DNA from: Gemmatimonadota bacterium
GTDB taxonomy: Bacteria > Gemmatimonadota > Gemmatimonadetes > Gemmatimonadales > GWC2-71-9
Direction of reading: 5' to 3'
DNA length: 64,000 nt
NCBI GenBank assembly: GCA_003222035.1
Contig: QHUS01000048.1
Span: 25,417 to 89,416 of the forward strand
Shown here: one piece after another, positions 44,898-53,121 of the stretch
Numbering within the stretch: position 1 is the first letter of the stretch
Layout of the letters: every line of letters starts with the position of its first letter
The notes under the pieces: model-generated
Told to the model about the DNA's origin: nothing
The model's input: the letters and a program-made list of their open reading frames with translations, nothing else
Database searches by the model: none
Translations under genes and position numbers: made by a program

Positions 44898-45431
44898 TCA
44901 ATGCGACTCATGGGGCTGCATCATCTGACGGTGCTGCTGCATCCATGCCTGCATGGAATCGGCCCAAACTTTGACCTTGGTGCGCTGCCCGTCGGTGAGC
45001 ACCGCCTTCGCCTGGACTGCGGAGACGAGCGCCAACCAATGCGCCTTGCCCATAGCGGCGTGGGCAGCCTCGAAGTGGGTCTTCAGCGCGACCGTATCGG
45101 GCGTGGCACCGGCGGCGGCCTCCTGTACAGCCTGCACGTGGCCCTTCGCTTCCGCCATCGCGGCGTTCTGCCCGGTTTGGACGCCGTTGCGCAGCGTGCT
45201 GAGCCGCGCGATCTGGTCGTTGGTGAGGCCCAGCGCCTCCTTGCGGGCGAGCAGGTGCTGCGGCGTGTACAGCAGGACGTGCATCATCGGACCCATCATG
45301 TCCTGGAAACCCATCGGGTCACCCATCTGACCCATGGGTCCGGGCATCATGGGGCTCGGCTGCTGGCCCGCGAGCGGCGAGAACCATCCCCCTGCGAGCA
45401 CCAGCGCGGCGAAGAATGGCTTGGCGTCCAT
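44898..45431 (-). CDS. Spy/CpxP-like secreted Met/His-rich protein
   Basis: The 177-residue protein has a signal peptide (ending SPLAGQQ) and a helical mature part with two LTxxQ-like motifs: LGLTNDQIARLSTL and VLTDGQRTKVKVW. These mark Spy/CpxP periplasmic chaperones. The N-terminus is Met/Gly-rich (MMPGPMGQMGDPMG) and the C-terminus is His/Met-rich (QQHRQMMQPHESH), which suggests copper or other metal binding. It lies next to the ars genes and is divergent from an outer-membrane barrel. GGAGG lies upstream. Confidence 0.66.
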   Translation of the reverse strand: MDAKPFFAALVLAGGWFSPLAGQQPSPMMPGPMGQMGDPMGFQDMMGPMMHVLLYTPQHLLARKEALGLTNDQIARLSTLRNGVQTGQNAAMAEAKGHVQAVQEAAAGATPDTVALKTHFEAAHAAMGKAHWLALVSAVQAKAVLTDGQRTKVKVWADSMQAWMQQHRQMMQPHESH

Positions 45432-45506
45432 GAGTATTTCCTCCTTTTCCCAATACTAACTCGGAGACCGAAGGTGCGAGCCTTGCCGCTCGGGACCTGA
45501 AACGGG

Positions 45507-46640
45507 ATGTTCCGGCCTGTGCTTCGACCGATCGCGTGGATACGGGCCTCGGCGGCGCTCGACGTGCTGGCGTTGACGCTGGCGGGCGAGGTCTGTGGGC
45601 AGGGCAGCTCGGACGCATGGCGACCGCGGACCACGCCGCTGCTCGGGATCAGCTATTCGCCGGACATCGAGCTGGTCATCGGGGCCGGGATTGTCCATAC
45701 GCGGTACGGGTTTCGCGCACTGCCGCCGAGCACGCGGCTGCGTGCCGAAGCGGCGTACGCAACCGGCGCCCGCACCTACCGGGTGGACATCGCCGTCGAG
45801 TTGCGTCGGCCCGGCCCGCCGACGGTCTACAACTTCGAGCTGCACGCGTCGGGACTCGACCTCACTCGCTTCTACGGCGTTGGCAACGAGTCCGACGGTT
45901 CGCAGCCCGACAGCGTGTACCGGGTGCGACAGCAGCAGGTCCTGCCCCTACCCTCGATCACCACGCCGCTCGCGCCACGACTCCGGCTCACGGCCGGGCC
46001 GCTGCTCAAGTATTCCCACACACGCGACGACCCGTGGACTCTCCTGGCCACGACCGGGCCGTACTACGGGGCGGGGGATTTCGGGCAGGTCGGCCTCCAC
46101 ACGCGCATCGACCTCGATACGCGCGACAACGGAGCCGCCGCCGCCCATGGCGCGCGGGTGACCGTCGCGGGCCAGTGGTATCCGGCGGTGTGGAGCGTCG
46201 TGGACCCGTTCGGCCGGATCTCGGCGCAGGCCTCGACCTACGCGTCGGTCGGCGACCCTGCAACGGCCACGCTCGCGGTGCGCGCGGGCGCGGCTGCCGT
46301 CAGCGGCGGCGCTCCGTTTCAGGAGCTCGTCTACGTGGGAGGCGCGACGACGGTCCGGGGGTACGCCGAGCAGCGGTTCGCCGGACGCCAGGGCGCCTAT
46401 GCCAACGCCGAGCTGCGCCTCCTAGCCGACCGCGCCTCTGTGGGCGACATTGGCATCCTCGGGCTGGCAGACGTGGGACGGGTGTGGACCCCAGGCGAGT
46501 CTTCGGACGTCTGGCACGCCGCCGCGGGGGGCGGTCTCTGGTTCGCGTGGCGCCACCGGCGGGACAATACGGTCTCGATCGTGGCGGCCAGGAGTCCGGA
46601 GCGGACCGGAATCTACGTTCGCGTGGGATTCCTGTTCTGA
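45507..46640 (+). CDS. BamA/TamA-type surface-antigen barrel protein
   Basis: The 377-residue protein has a signal-like start and about sixteen amphipathic strands ending in an aromatic residue (VGFLF), the outer-membrane barrel signal. The VYVGGATTVRGYAEQRFAG motif resembles the VRGY loop of Omp85 proteins. POTRA domains are missing, so it is barrel-only (bacterial surface antigen). Substrate unknown; it may move or insert a surface lipid or protein. Confidence 0.75.
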   Translation: MFRPVLRPIAWIRASAALDVLALTLAGEVCGQGSSDAWRPRTTPLLGISYSPDIELVIGAGIVHTRYGFRALPPSTRLRAEAAYATGARTYRVDIAVELRRPGPPTVYNFELHASGLDLTRFYGVGNESDGSQPDSVYRVRQQQVLPLPSITTPLAPRLRLTAGPLLKYSHTRDDPWTLLATTGPYYGAGDFGQVGLHTRIDLDTRDNGAAAAHGARVTVAGQWYPAVWSVVDPFGRISAQASTYASVGDPATATLAVRAGAAAVSGGAPFQELVYVGGATTVRGYAEQRFAGRQGAYANAELRLLADRASVGDIGILGLADVGRVWTPGESSDVWHAAAGGGLWFAWRHRRDNTVSIVAARSPERTGIYVRVGFLF

Positions 46641-46719
46641 CCGCGAACTCCCGGCCAGGGCGCGGCGTATACAACTTGGCGGTAACTTCCGGACCCACGG
46701 GCCCAACAGGAGCATACGC

Positions 46720-47241
46720 ATGCGGATTCCTCTGCTCGGTGTCATCGTCTCGCTGTCGTCGGCTTGCGTCGCTCCGACGCCGGGCGCCGTCCAGCATGTG
46801 CCGGAGCCCGTCGCCACACGCTTCATCAATCCCGGGACGCTCGCGGCGCTTCCAGGGTTCACCCACGCCGTGCGCATCGGCGCGACGCTGTACGTGTCGG
46901 GTGAGATCGCTCTCGACAGTACCGGCGCGCTCGTCGGCGCCGGCGACCTCGGCACCCAGGCGGCGCAGGCCTTCGCGAACCTCACGACGGTGCTGCGGAT
47001 CGGCGGGGCGACGCCGGCGGACGTCGCCAAGCTCACGATCTACGTCGTGAACTACGCTCCCGGGGATCTCGAGCGGATCCGCGACGCGGCGCCCGACTTC
47101 TTCGCGCGCCGCAGCCCACCGGCCGGCATCATGGTCGGCGTGCAGTCGCTTCCGCAACCGGGGTTGCTGATCGCCGTGGACGCGACCGCGGTGGTGCGCG
47201 CGATGATCCTGCCCCGTGACCAGCACCCGGAGCCGCGGTAG
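46720..47241 (+). CDS. RidA/YjgF-family exported protein
   Basis: The 173-residue protein carries the RidA (YjgF/YER057c) fold: GTLYVSG-like ATLYVSGEIALD, then AAQAFANLTTVLRIGGATPADVAKL and VGVQSLPQPGLLIAVDATAVV with segments of the imine-deaminase site. The usual catalytic Arg is in a PPAGIMVGV context and not certain. A short hydrophobic start with C16 (LSSAC) suggests export, which is unusual for cytoplasmic RidA. AGGAG lies 8 bases before the ATG. Confidence 0.85.
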   Translation: MRIPLLGVIVSLSSACVAPTPGAVQHVPEPVATRFINPGTLAALPGFTHAVRIGATLYVSGEIALDSTGALVGAGDLGTQAAQAFANLTTVLRIGGATPADVAKLTIYVVNYAPGDLERIRDAAPDFFARRSPPAGIMVGVQSLPQPGLLIAVDATAVVRAMILPRDQHPEPR

Positions 47242-47242
47242 G

Positions 47243-48406
47243 TCACTTCGCCACGAGCCCCGAGAAGAACGGCAGCGCGATCGACACGGCGATCAGCAGG
47301 ATGATGATCCACTCGAGGAGCTCCATCCGCAGGGATGCCGCCCGGTCCGCCATCTTGCCGTAGATGCCGTCGAGCGTCTGTAGCTTGCGGGAAATGCTCA
47401 CGTCCCATTCGGCGAGATGGAACCGGCGGGACACGAGGCCGTACACCCGCGTGAGGTACTGCTCGCCGATCAGCTTGAGGGCGTTGGTCACCTGCTCGAA
47501 CAGGACCGCGGCTTCGAGCTGCAGCCGTCCCAGGCGGCGGAGCGCCGGCCCGTAGGCACTCGGGAGGTAACGGCGCGTCCCGCGCCATTGGCCGAGCAGG
47601 TCGTACGCCCGCTCGAGCGCCTCGTCGAGCTGCGAGTCGAGGAATCGCATCTCGAGTAGCTGCGTGTTCGCGAACTCGATCACCGCCCGCACGTCTTCCC
47701 CTTCGGTGTCGAACAGCAGGGTCACGTCGGTGTCGATGAGCGTCGCGTCGTTCAGCCCGAACGACAGCCGCGATTCGAGCGCGTCGCTCACCTCCTGCTG
47801 CGACAGCGTACGGGACTCCGCCCGCAGCACCTGGGCCACCGTCTGGGCGTGCTCCGCCCACAGCACCGCCGCCTCGACCGGCTCGGTAAAGGCCTCGATC
47901 TGGAACACGACGTAGTCCTCGACGAAGTGGGCGAGGCGGGAGCGGATCGCGGCTTCGCCCAGCGTCTCCACCAGCTGTTGCACTCGGCGGCGCGAGTCCG
48001 CCTGCAGCAGCTCATGGCCGTAGAGGGCGGCGCTGAGGGCCGGCAGCCCCGTCAGCGGCCCATGGAGGGGAATGCCGTAGCTCACCGACACGGCGCCGAA
48101 GTCATACAGCACGAACTCCACGAATGGCGCCGTTTGGGGTCCCCCTTCACCGACGGCCAGCGGCTCGGCCGCGTCGGTGACGCGCAGCGGTGCGGGGTCG
48201 TACTCGAAAAACGCGGGGGCGCGCCGCTTCTGCTTGACGGCCAGCCGTTCGGTGGCGCTCGCGAGGCGGCGCTCCGCCGCCGCGAGGTCGATGGCATGCG
48301 CCACGTCGTACGCGAACAAGACGTAACCGGTGCCTTGGGCGATCGTGGGAACGGCCATGCGGAAATCCCCCCCCTCCTCCCGAACGCTCGCCCCCCCGGG
48401 CGTCAT
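47243..48406 (-). CDS. RMD1/DUF155 family membrane protein
   Basis: The 387-residue protein matches the RMD1/DUF155 family: an N-terminal segment with [19 protein letters not shown], a long helical middle (LEARLERAYD-type regions such as [14 protein letters not shown]), and a single C-terminal membrane helix ([21 protein letters not shown]). In yeast Rmd1/Rmd8/Sad1-interacting proteins this family links organelles; the bacterial role is not known. I used the GTG/ATG join at 48406 that overlaps SulP by ATGA; an ATG at 48358 after a GGAGG run is also credible. Confidence 0.85.
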   Translation of the reverse strand: MTPGGASVREEGGDFRMAVPTIAQGTGYVLFAYDVAHAIDLAAAERRLASATERLAVKQKRRAPAFFEYDPAPLRVTDAAEPLAVGEGGPQTAPFVEFVLYDFGAVSVSYGIPLHGPLTGLPALSAALYGHELLQADSRRRVQQLVETLGEAAIRSRLAHFVEDYVVFQIEAFTEPVEAAVLWAEHAQTVAQVLRAESRTLSQQEVSDALESRLSFGLNDATLIDTDVTLLFDTEGEDVRAVIEFANTQLLEMRFLDSQLDEALERAYDLLGQWRGTRRYLPSAYGPALRRLGRLQLEAAVLFEQVTNALKLIGEQYLTRVYGLVSRRFHLAEWDVSISRKLQTLDGIYGKMADRAASLRMELLEWIIILLIAVSIALPFFSGLVAK

Positions 48407-50112
48407 TGCGCCAGGCCGCCCTCTTTCTCCCGCGCCACGGTGGGGATGGCGAACGTCGGCCGGGCCATTTCGGGTAGGCCGAGATGCGAGCGCGCGCGGT
48501 TCAACGCGTCATCGATGTTCCCGTGCACGTTCTCCTCCCCCATTTCGTCGTACAGTCCCGAGCGCTCGATCGCCACGAGTGGCTGTGTGTGCACATCGGA
48601 CAGCAGCACGAGGGTGCCGTCCCGGCGGCTGCGGCGGATCAGGTCACGCAGGGCATGCAGGCCGGTCGAGTCCATGGCCGGCACGTGGCGCATCCGCAGG
48701 ATCAGGACCTTGGGCTTCCCCGCGATGCGACTCAGACGCTCCTTGAAGGTCTCGGCGGCGCCGAAGAAGAACGGCCCGGTGATCTCATACACTTCCACCC
48801 CCTCGGGCACCACGCGCCGCCGCACGGCGTTGGGGTCACGCTCGAAGTCGTCCACTGGATCGCGGAATTCGTGGGTCAGCGCGCTGATGTTCGTCACCTC
48901 CGCCATACGCCGCATGAAGAGAAAGGCCGCGAGCACCATGCCCACCTCGATCGCGACCGTGAGGTCCCACAGCACGGTCAGAAGGAACGTGGTGAGCAGC
49001 ACTGCCACGTCGCTCTTCGGCGCCCGAAACTCGGCCAGGAAGGTGCGCCACTCACTCATGCTGTACGCCACGACGACGAGGATCGCCGCGAGCCCCGCCA
49101 TCGGGATGAGTCCCGCCCAGCGGCCGAAGAACAGCGTGATCAGGAGCAGCGTCATCGCGTGCGTGATGCCGGCGACGGGCGTCCGCCCGCCGTTCTTCAC
49201 GTTGGTCGCCGTGCGAGCGATGGCGCCGGTCGCGGGAATGCCGCCGAACAACGGCGACGCGATATTGGCGATGCCCTGGGCCACCAGCTCCATGTTGGAG
49301 CGATGCCGGCCGCCGATCATACCGTCCGCCACCACCGCGGAAAGCAGCGACTCGATGGCGCCCAGCAGAGCGATCGTGAACGCCGCGCCCGCGAGGCTGG
49401 GGAGCTGGTGCATCGAGATCGCCGGAAGCGCGGGCGCCGGCAGCGACGCATTGATGACACCGAACCGGCTGCCGATCGTTTCCACGGGCAGGTGAAGCAG
49501 CTGTACCGCCGCCGTCGCGGCGATCAGGGCGACGAATGGGCTGGGAATGCGCCGACTGACGCGGGGCCAGACGACAATGATGGCGAGGGTCACGGTTGCG
49601 ACGAGCACCGCCCAGACATTCACCACGCCGAGATGGGCGGCGAGCGCGCGCCACTTGGGGACGAAATCCGCGGGCACCGGCCCCATCCGGAGACCGAGGA
49701 AATCTTTCACCTCGTTGGAGAAGATGATGACGGCGATCCCACTCGTGAAACCGATGGTGACGGGGTAAGGAATGAACTTGATGGCAGCGCCCAGCCGCGC
49801 CACCCCGAAGCCGACGAGGATGAGGCCGGCCATGAGCGTGGCCATCGCGAGGCCGTCCACGCCGTGGCGCTGGACGATCGCGTACACGATGACGACGAAC
49901 GCCCCCGTCGGCCCGCCGATCTGCACGCGCGAACCGCCCAGCGCCGAGATGAGGAATCCCGCGACAATCGCCGTGAACAGGCCGCGCTCGGGGCCGACCC
50001 CGCTGGCGATCGCGAAGGCGATCGCCAGGGGCAATGCCACAATGCCGACGATGACACCCGCCACCAGGTCGGCTAGAAACTGCTCGCGGGTGTACCCCGC
50101 GAGCGTGGTCAC
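48403..50112 (-). CDS. SulP-family anion transporter with STAS domain
   Basis: The 569-residue protein has the SLC26/SulP membrane domain ([36 protein letters not shown]) and a C-terminal STAS domain (about 430-545, with [18 protein letters not shown] and a conserved Ser/Thr). It may carry sulfate, bicarbonate or dicarboxylates. The GTG at 50112 is the first usable start after an in-frame stop; a CTG upstream would add LDRLVPKLV, which relatives have. It overlaps the RMD1 gene by ATGA. Confidence 0.9.
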   Translation of the reverse strand: MTTLAGYTREQFLADLVAGVIVGIVALPLAIAFAIASGVGPERGLFTAIVAGFLISALGGSRVQIGGPTGAFVVIVYAIVQRHGVDGLAMATLMAGLILVGFGVARLGAAIKFIPYPVTIGFTSGIAVIIFSNEVKDFLGLRMGPVPADFVPKWRALAAHLGVVNVWAVLVATVTLAIIVVWPRVSRRIPSPFVALIAATAAVQLLHLPVETIGSRFGVINASLPAPALPAISMHQLPSLAGAAFTIALLGAIESLLSAVVADGMIGGRHRSNMELVAQGIANIASPLFGGIPATGAIARTATNVKNGGRTPVAGITHAMTLLLITLFFGRWAGLIPMAGLAAILVVVAYSMSEWRTFLAEFRAPKSDVAVLLTTFLLTVLWDLTVAIEVGMVLAAFLFMRRMAEVTNISALTHEFRDPVDDFERDPNAVRRRVVPEGVEVYEITGPFFFGAAETFKERLSRIAGKPKVLILRMRHVPAMDSTGLHALRDLIRRSRRDGTLVLLSDVHTQPLVAIERSGLYDEMGEENVHGNIDDALNRARSHLGLPEMARPTFAIPTVAREKEGGLAQ

Positions 50113-50183
50113 GAGCTTCGGGACGAGCCTGTCCAGAACCCCTGCGCCGGTCAGCGACGCAGGAATCTAAGAGGCTGGTGGCG

Positions 50184-50627
50184 CTACCGGGCCAGCCCCA
50201 GGAGCTGGTCGAGCGAGAACGCCCCACCGCCCGTCACCAGCAACGCTGCGAGGGCGCCGAGCATGACCAGGTGGTACTCGAACCCCTCTCCTTTGGCCTG
50301 CCCGGACCAGTTCATGAAGAAGCCGTGTGGCCGATGCACGAGCACCACCGCCCCCACCATGACCCCGGCGAGCAACAGCGCCACCACCCGTGTGCCCAGG
50401 CCGAGCACCAACAGGAGCGGGCCCACCGCCTCGGCGAGGATCCCGATCCACCCCGCTACGGTCGGAACGCCCAGGCTTCTGAAGTGCTGCAGCGTCCCCG
50501 AGGGACCGTAGCCGCCGAACCATCCGAACAGCTTCTGGGCGCCGTGCGGAAACATCACCCCGGCCACCGTGAGGCGCAGCAGGAGTCCTGCAACATTGCC
50601 GGTGGTGTGGAAGATGAGATTGGACAT
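50184..50627 (-). CDS. DoxX-family membrane protein
   Basis: The 147-residue four-helix protein carries the DoxX pattern: LLLRLTVAGVMFPHGAQKLFGWFGG, then GILAEAVGPLLLVLGLG. Family members include CatD, which is repressed by MarR-type quinone sensors. The ATG at 50627 has GAGG four bases upstream. A perfect inverted repeat lies just before it and a MarR regulator is divergent, so redox or quinone control is likely. Confidence 0.88.
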   Translation of the reverse strand: MSNLIFHTTGNVAGLLLRLTVAGVMFPHGAQKLFGWFGGYGPSGTLQHFRSLGVPTVAGWIGILAEAVGPLLLVLGLGTRVVALLLAGVMVGAVVLVHRPHGFFMNWSGQAKGEGFEYHLVMLGALAALLVTGGGAFSLDQLLGLAR

Positions 50628-50637
50628 GCCACCTCGC

Positions 50638-50659
50638 ATTATCTAGAAATAGAGATAAT
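50638..50659. promoter_or_regulatory. MarR-type operator between DoxX and MarR genes
   Basis: ATTATCT and AGATAAT form a perfect 7-bp inverted repeat with an 8-base centre. It starts 11 bases before the DoxX start and lies 56 bases before the MarR start. Its AT-rich form stands out in this GC-rich DNA. Confidence 0.6.
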
Positions 50660-50714
50660 TTACATCGAACAATCAATAAACCCACTGTCCCGCTCGCGGG
50701 TTCCTGGAGGCGAA

Positions 50715-51161
50715 ATGCCACGAGACGTGCCGTTACACCTGTGGGTGGTGCTCGCGCGGGCCTTCGATGCCGTGGAGCGCCACTCCCGGGCCAGCATCAC
50801 CCGCTTCGGGCTGGGCACTACCGAGTTTGGGGTGCTGGAAGTGCTGTACCACAAAGGCGAGCTGCCGGTGTGCGAAGTGCAACGCCGGATCCTGGTGGAG
50901 TCGTCGAGCACGACCTACGTCGTGGACAAGCTCGTGAAACGCGGCCTGGTGCGGCGGCGCCCCGATGAGACCGACCGGCGCTCCGTGCGGCTGGACCTCA
51001 CCCCGGCGGGACGACGCCTCATCCAGCGCATTTTTCCGCCGCACGCTCAAGCGATGCGGCGCGCCGTCGCGGCGCTGCCGCCGCGCGAGCAGGCACAGGC
51101 CATCCGGTTACTGCGGGAGCTGGGCTTGGGAGCGGCGCGACGGCTCAAAGAAGAAATCTGA
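50715..51161 (+). CDS. MarR-family transcriptional regulator
   Basis: The 148-residue winged helix has a MarR pattern: SITRFGLGTTEFGVLEVLYH, then VCEVQRRILVESSSTTYVVDKLVKRGLV and the wing RRRPDETDRRSVRLDLT read in parts. One Cys (residue 53, PVCEV) near the DNA-binding helix could sense oxidants or quinones as in YodB. GGAGG lies 5 bases before the ATG at 50715. Divergent DoxX is the expected target. Confidence 0.9.
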   Translation: MPRDVPLHLWVVLARAFDAVERHSRASITRFGLGTTEFGVLEVLYHKGELPVCEVQRRILVESSSTTYVVDKLVKRGLVRRRPDETDRRSVRLDLTPAGRRLIQRIFPPHAQAMRRAVAALPPREQAQAIRLLRELGLGAARRLKEEI

Positions 51162-51163
51162 CG

Positions 51164-51742
51164 TCAATGGAACGTCACACCGAGAGCGAAATCCACGACG
51201 TTCTGCCGCCACTGCGTACGCGCGGTCCCGACCCCCGCTTCGTTCACGTTCCCGACCCCACCGTACATGTACGTAACGACAGGGGTGAGTGAGACGGCGC
51301 GCCCGAGCGGAATGTCGTAGCCCACGCCCCCCGTTAACCCCCAGCCGACGCCGTCGAAGGAAGGCGCGGAATTCACATAGTAGCTCGAGAAACCCACACC
51401 GCCGGTCACGAACAGTCCGCTCGCTGCGACGGGATAGACGGAGAGCGACGTCGTGACGTTGGCCATGCTTTCGGTGACGACGCCGTCGTCACGCCACCAG
51501 CCGTTGAGCGCCACGCCGAGCCGCAGGTTGGGGTTCGGTGTGCCGCCGAGCTTGAGGAATCCGGTGACGCCCTCGACCCGAGGGCCGGAGCCGCATTGGT
51601 CGCACGTCACGTTGGAGGAGCCGTACCCCAACCCGAATCCCAGCCAGAAGCCCTCGCGGCGGTGGGAGTACTGCGCCTGCGCGGCCGCAGCCGCGCAATT
51701 GAACGCCGCGACGAAGACGATGACTCGCGCTGCCCGGTGCAT
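51164..51742 (-). CDS. Small outer-membrane barrel protein (paralogue 1)
   Basis: The 192-residue protein has a signal peptide and about eight amphipathic strands. Strands include GFWLGFGLGYGSSNV, GGVGYDIPLGRAVSLTPVVT and an aromatic end (VTFH). Sequence motifs REGFW-GFG-GYGS and KLGGT-NPN-G recur in the next gene, so the two are tandem paralogues. Two cysteines (TCDQCG) lie in a predicted loop. No specific function is visible. It starts 3 bases from the MarR stop, convergent. Confidence 0.7.
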   Translation of the reverse strand: MHRAARVIVFVAAFNCAAAAAQAQYSHRREGFWLGFGLGYGSSNVTCDQCGSGPRVEGVTGFLKLGGTPNPNLRLGVALNGWWRDDGVVTESMANVTTSLSVYPVAASGLFVTGGVGFSSYYVNSAPSFDGVGWGLTGGVGYDIPLGRAVSLTPVVTYMYGGVGNVNEAGVGTARTQWRQNVVDFALGVTFH

Positions 51743-51859
51743 GGGGCCTCCCCGACGGGTGACGGCCGGGGGTCAGGCGAGTTCCGTGCCGCACGCTGCG
51801 AGCACACCCCCGATCAGGGGGTGTCCTCGCCCGCGGTCAGGCGTCCGCCTACCGACGCA

Positions 51860-52450
51860 TCAATGGAACGTGAGGCCGAGACTGAAATCGAAGACCGCGT
51901 GTTTCACCGACGGAATCCCGGCGCCGGTGCCGCTCGGGCTCAGATCGCCGTCCGAGCCCCAGTAGACGTTCCCGGTGGGGGTGAGCGAAATCATGCGCCC
52001 GATGCGGATGTCGTATCCCAGCCCGCCGAGCAGGCCGAACCCGTTCGTCTGAGTGGACCGTCCGCTTTCCGAGAGCCGGAAGACGGCCCAGCCGACGCCT
52101 CCCTTCACGAAGAATCCGGATTTCGCGGCGGGGTACAGGTATACCGCAACGGAGGCGTTGCCCACGTCCTCGGTCAAGTCCGAGACACTCTTCACCCAGC
52201 CGTTGAACTCACCTCCCAACAGCACGTTGGGATTCAGGGTCCCGCCCAATTTGATGTAGCCCGTCGCGGAACCGCCCTTCGCACTGTCGGCGAACGAGGT
52301 GCCCGAGGACGACAGAGAGGCCGACCCATAGCCGAACCCGAACCCGATCCAGAAGCCCTCACGCGTCTGCGGCTTCTGAGCCCGCCCACTCACGACCGCT
52401 CCGGCCGCGAGGAGGGCGACGATGCCGAGTACCCGAGTGACCGCATGCAT
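51860..52450 (-). CDS. Small outer-membrane barrel protein (paralogue 2)
   Basis: The 196-residue protein has a signal peptide (ending GRAQ) and strand motifs shared with the neighbouring paralogue: REGFWIGFGFGYGSA, KLGGTLNPNVLLGGEFNGW and an FSLGLTFH end. The ATG at 52450 follows AGGAGGGG; an upstream ATG would add an unrelated N-terminus. Expression may be separate, because 117 bases lie between the two genes. Paralogue 1 has CxxC in the loop where this one has Ser. Confidence 0.7.
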   Translation of the reverse strand: MHAVTRVLGIVALLAAGAVVSGRAQKPQTREGFWIGFGFGYGSASLSSSGTSFADSAKGGSATGYIKLGGTLNPNVLLGGEFNGWVKSVSDLTEDVGNASVAVYLYPAAKSGFFVKGGVGWAVFRLSESGRSTQTNGFGLLGGLGYDIRIGRMISLTPTGNVYWGSDGDLSPSGTGAGIPSVKHAVFDFSLGLTFH

Positions 52451-52592
52451 AACCCCTCCTGTTGGGAACGCTCCAAGGTGGCGGGCAGGGCCGGAAAGGC
52501 ACAATCCAAGGGCGCCGGGGCCGCCGGAGTGGGCTAACCTGACTTGATGGGATGGGACCTGTCCCGTGCATCAGACGCACGATTGCCGCGAC

Positions 52593-52607
52593 GGCACGCG
52601 GTATGCT
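52593..52607 (+). promoter_or_regulatory. Sigma-54-like promoter for glnK-amt
   Basis: CGGCACGCGGTATGC matches TGGCAC-N5-TTGC at most positions, with GG at 52593-52594, exactly ten bases, and GC at 52605-52606. CGTGC/GCACG, an inverted repeat at 52565-52581, lies just upstream and might bind an activator. A competing TTGACA-N17-TAGCTT (52663-52691) would leave almost no leader. Nitrogen control by sigma-54 and NtrC is common for this gene pair. Confidence 0.4.
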
Positions 52608-52698
52608 CTGTACGGCTATCGACTGACTGATACTGAATTCATGCATTTCGTGCACAGTTGCGTTGACACTACACATCCGAGGGGATAGCTTGTCCAAC

Positions 52699-53121
52699 AT
52701 GAAACTCATCACAACCATCGTGAGGCCCGAACGGCTGCCCGAGGTCAAGGCGGCCCTGTTCCAGGCCGGCGTCACCGGGATCACGCTCAGTCGCGTGAGC
52801 GGCCACGGGGGCGAGCAGGAAATCGTGAGCCAGTACCGCGGCACGACAGTCGTCATGGAGTTCCACGAGAAAGTGAAGATCGAGATGGTGTGCTCGGAGC
52901 CATTCGTCGAGCCATGCATCAAAGCCATCCTCGCCTCCGCGCGCACCGGAGAAGTGGGTGACGGCAAGATCTTCGTCCAGTCAATTGAGCGGGTGATCCG
53001 AATCCGCACGGGCGAGCTCGACACCGCCGCGCTCACCGCGGTGAACGCCGACCAGGTGCAGCGCGCCGCGCTGGCGAGTGCACAACACGCCGGCGCGGTC
53101 GCGGGGGAGGAGGAGTCATGA
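52699..53121 (+). CDS. glnK: P-II nitrogen regulatory protein GlnK-like
   Basis: The 140-residue protein aligns with GlnB/GlnK without gaps. Kept are Y46-R47-G48, the B-loop TGEVGDGKIFV at 83-93 and VIRIRTGE. The T-loop uridylylation site Y51 is V51, and residues 38-40 are GEQ rather than RQK/R. So it cannot be modified by GlnD at Y51. A 28-residue C-terminal tail (after about residue 112) is extra. It overlaps amt by ATGA, the normal GlnK-AmtB pair, so it should still block the channel in response to ADP/ATP and 2-oxoglutarate. T49 is a possible alternative phosphate site. Confidence 0.88.
   Translation: MKLITTIVRPERLPEVKAALFQAGVTGITLSRVSGHGGEQEIVSQYRGTTVVMEFHEKVKIEMVCSEPFVEPCIKAILASARTGEVGDGKIFVQSIERVIRIRTGELDTAALTAVNADQVQRAALASAQHAGAVAGEEES

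Noticed and set aside
47052..47861. Overlapping frame on the minus strand across RidA end and RMD1
   Set aside because: It reads through the RMD1 gene in another frame, without motifs. RMD1 and RidA frames both have family patterns.
48484..50076. Long open frame on the plus strand opposite SulP
   Set aside because: It is a shadow of the SulP gene with biased His, Arg and Asp content and no start context. SulP has clear family motifs.
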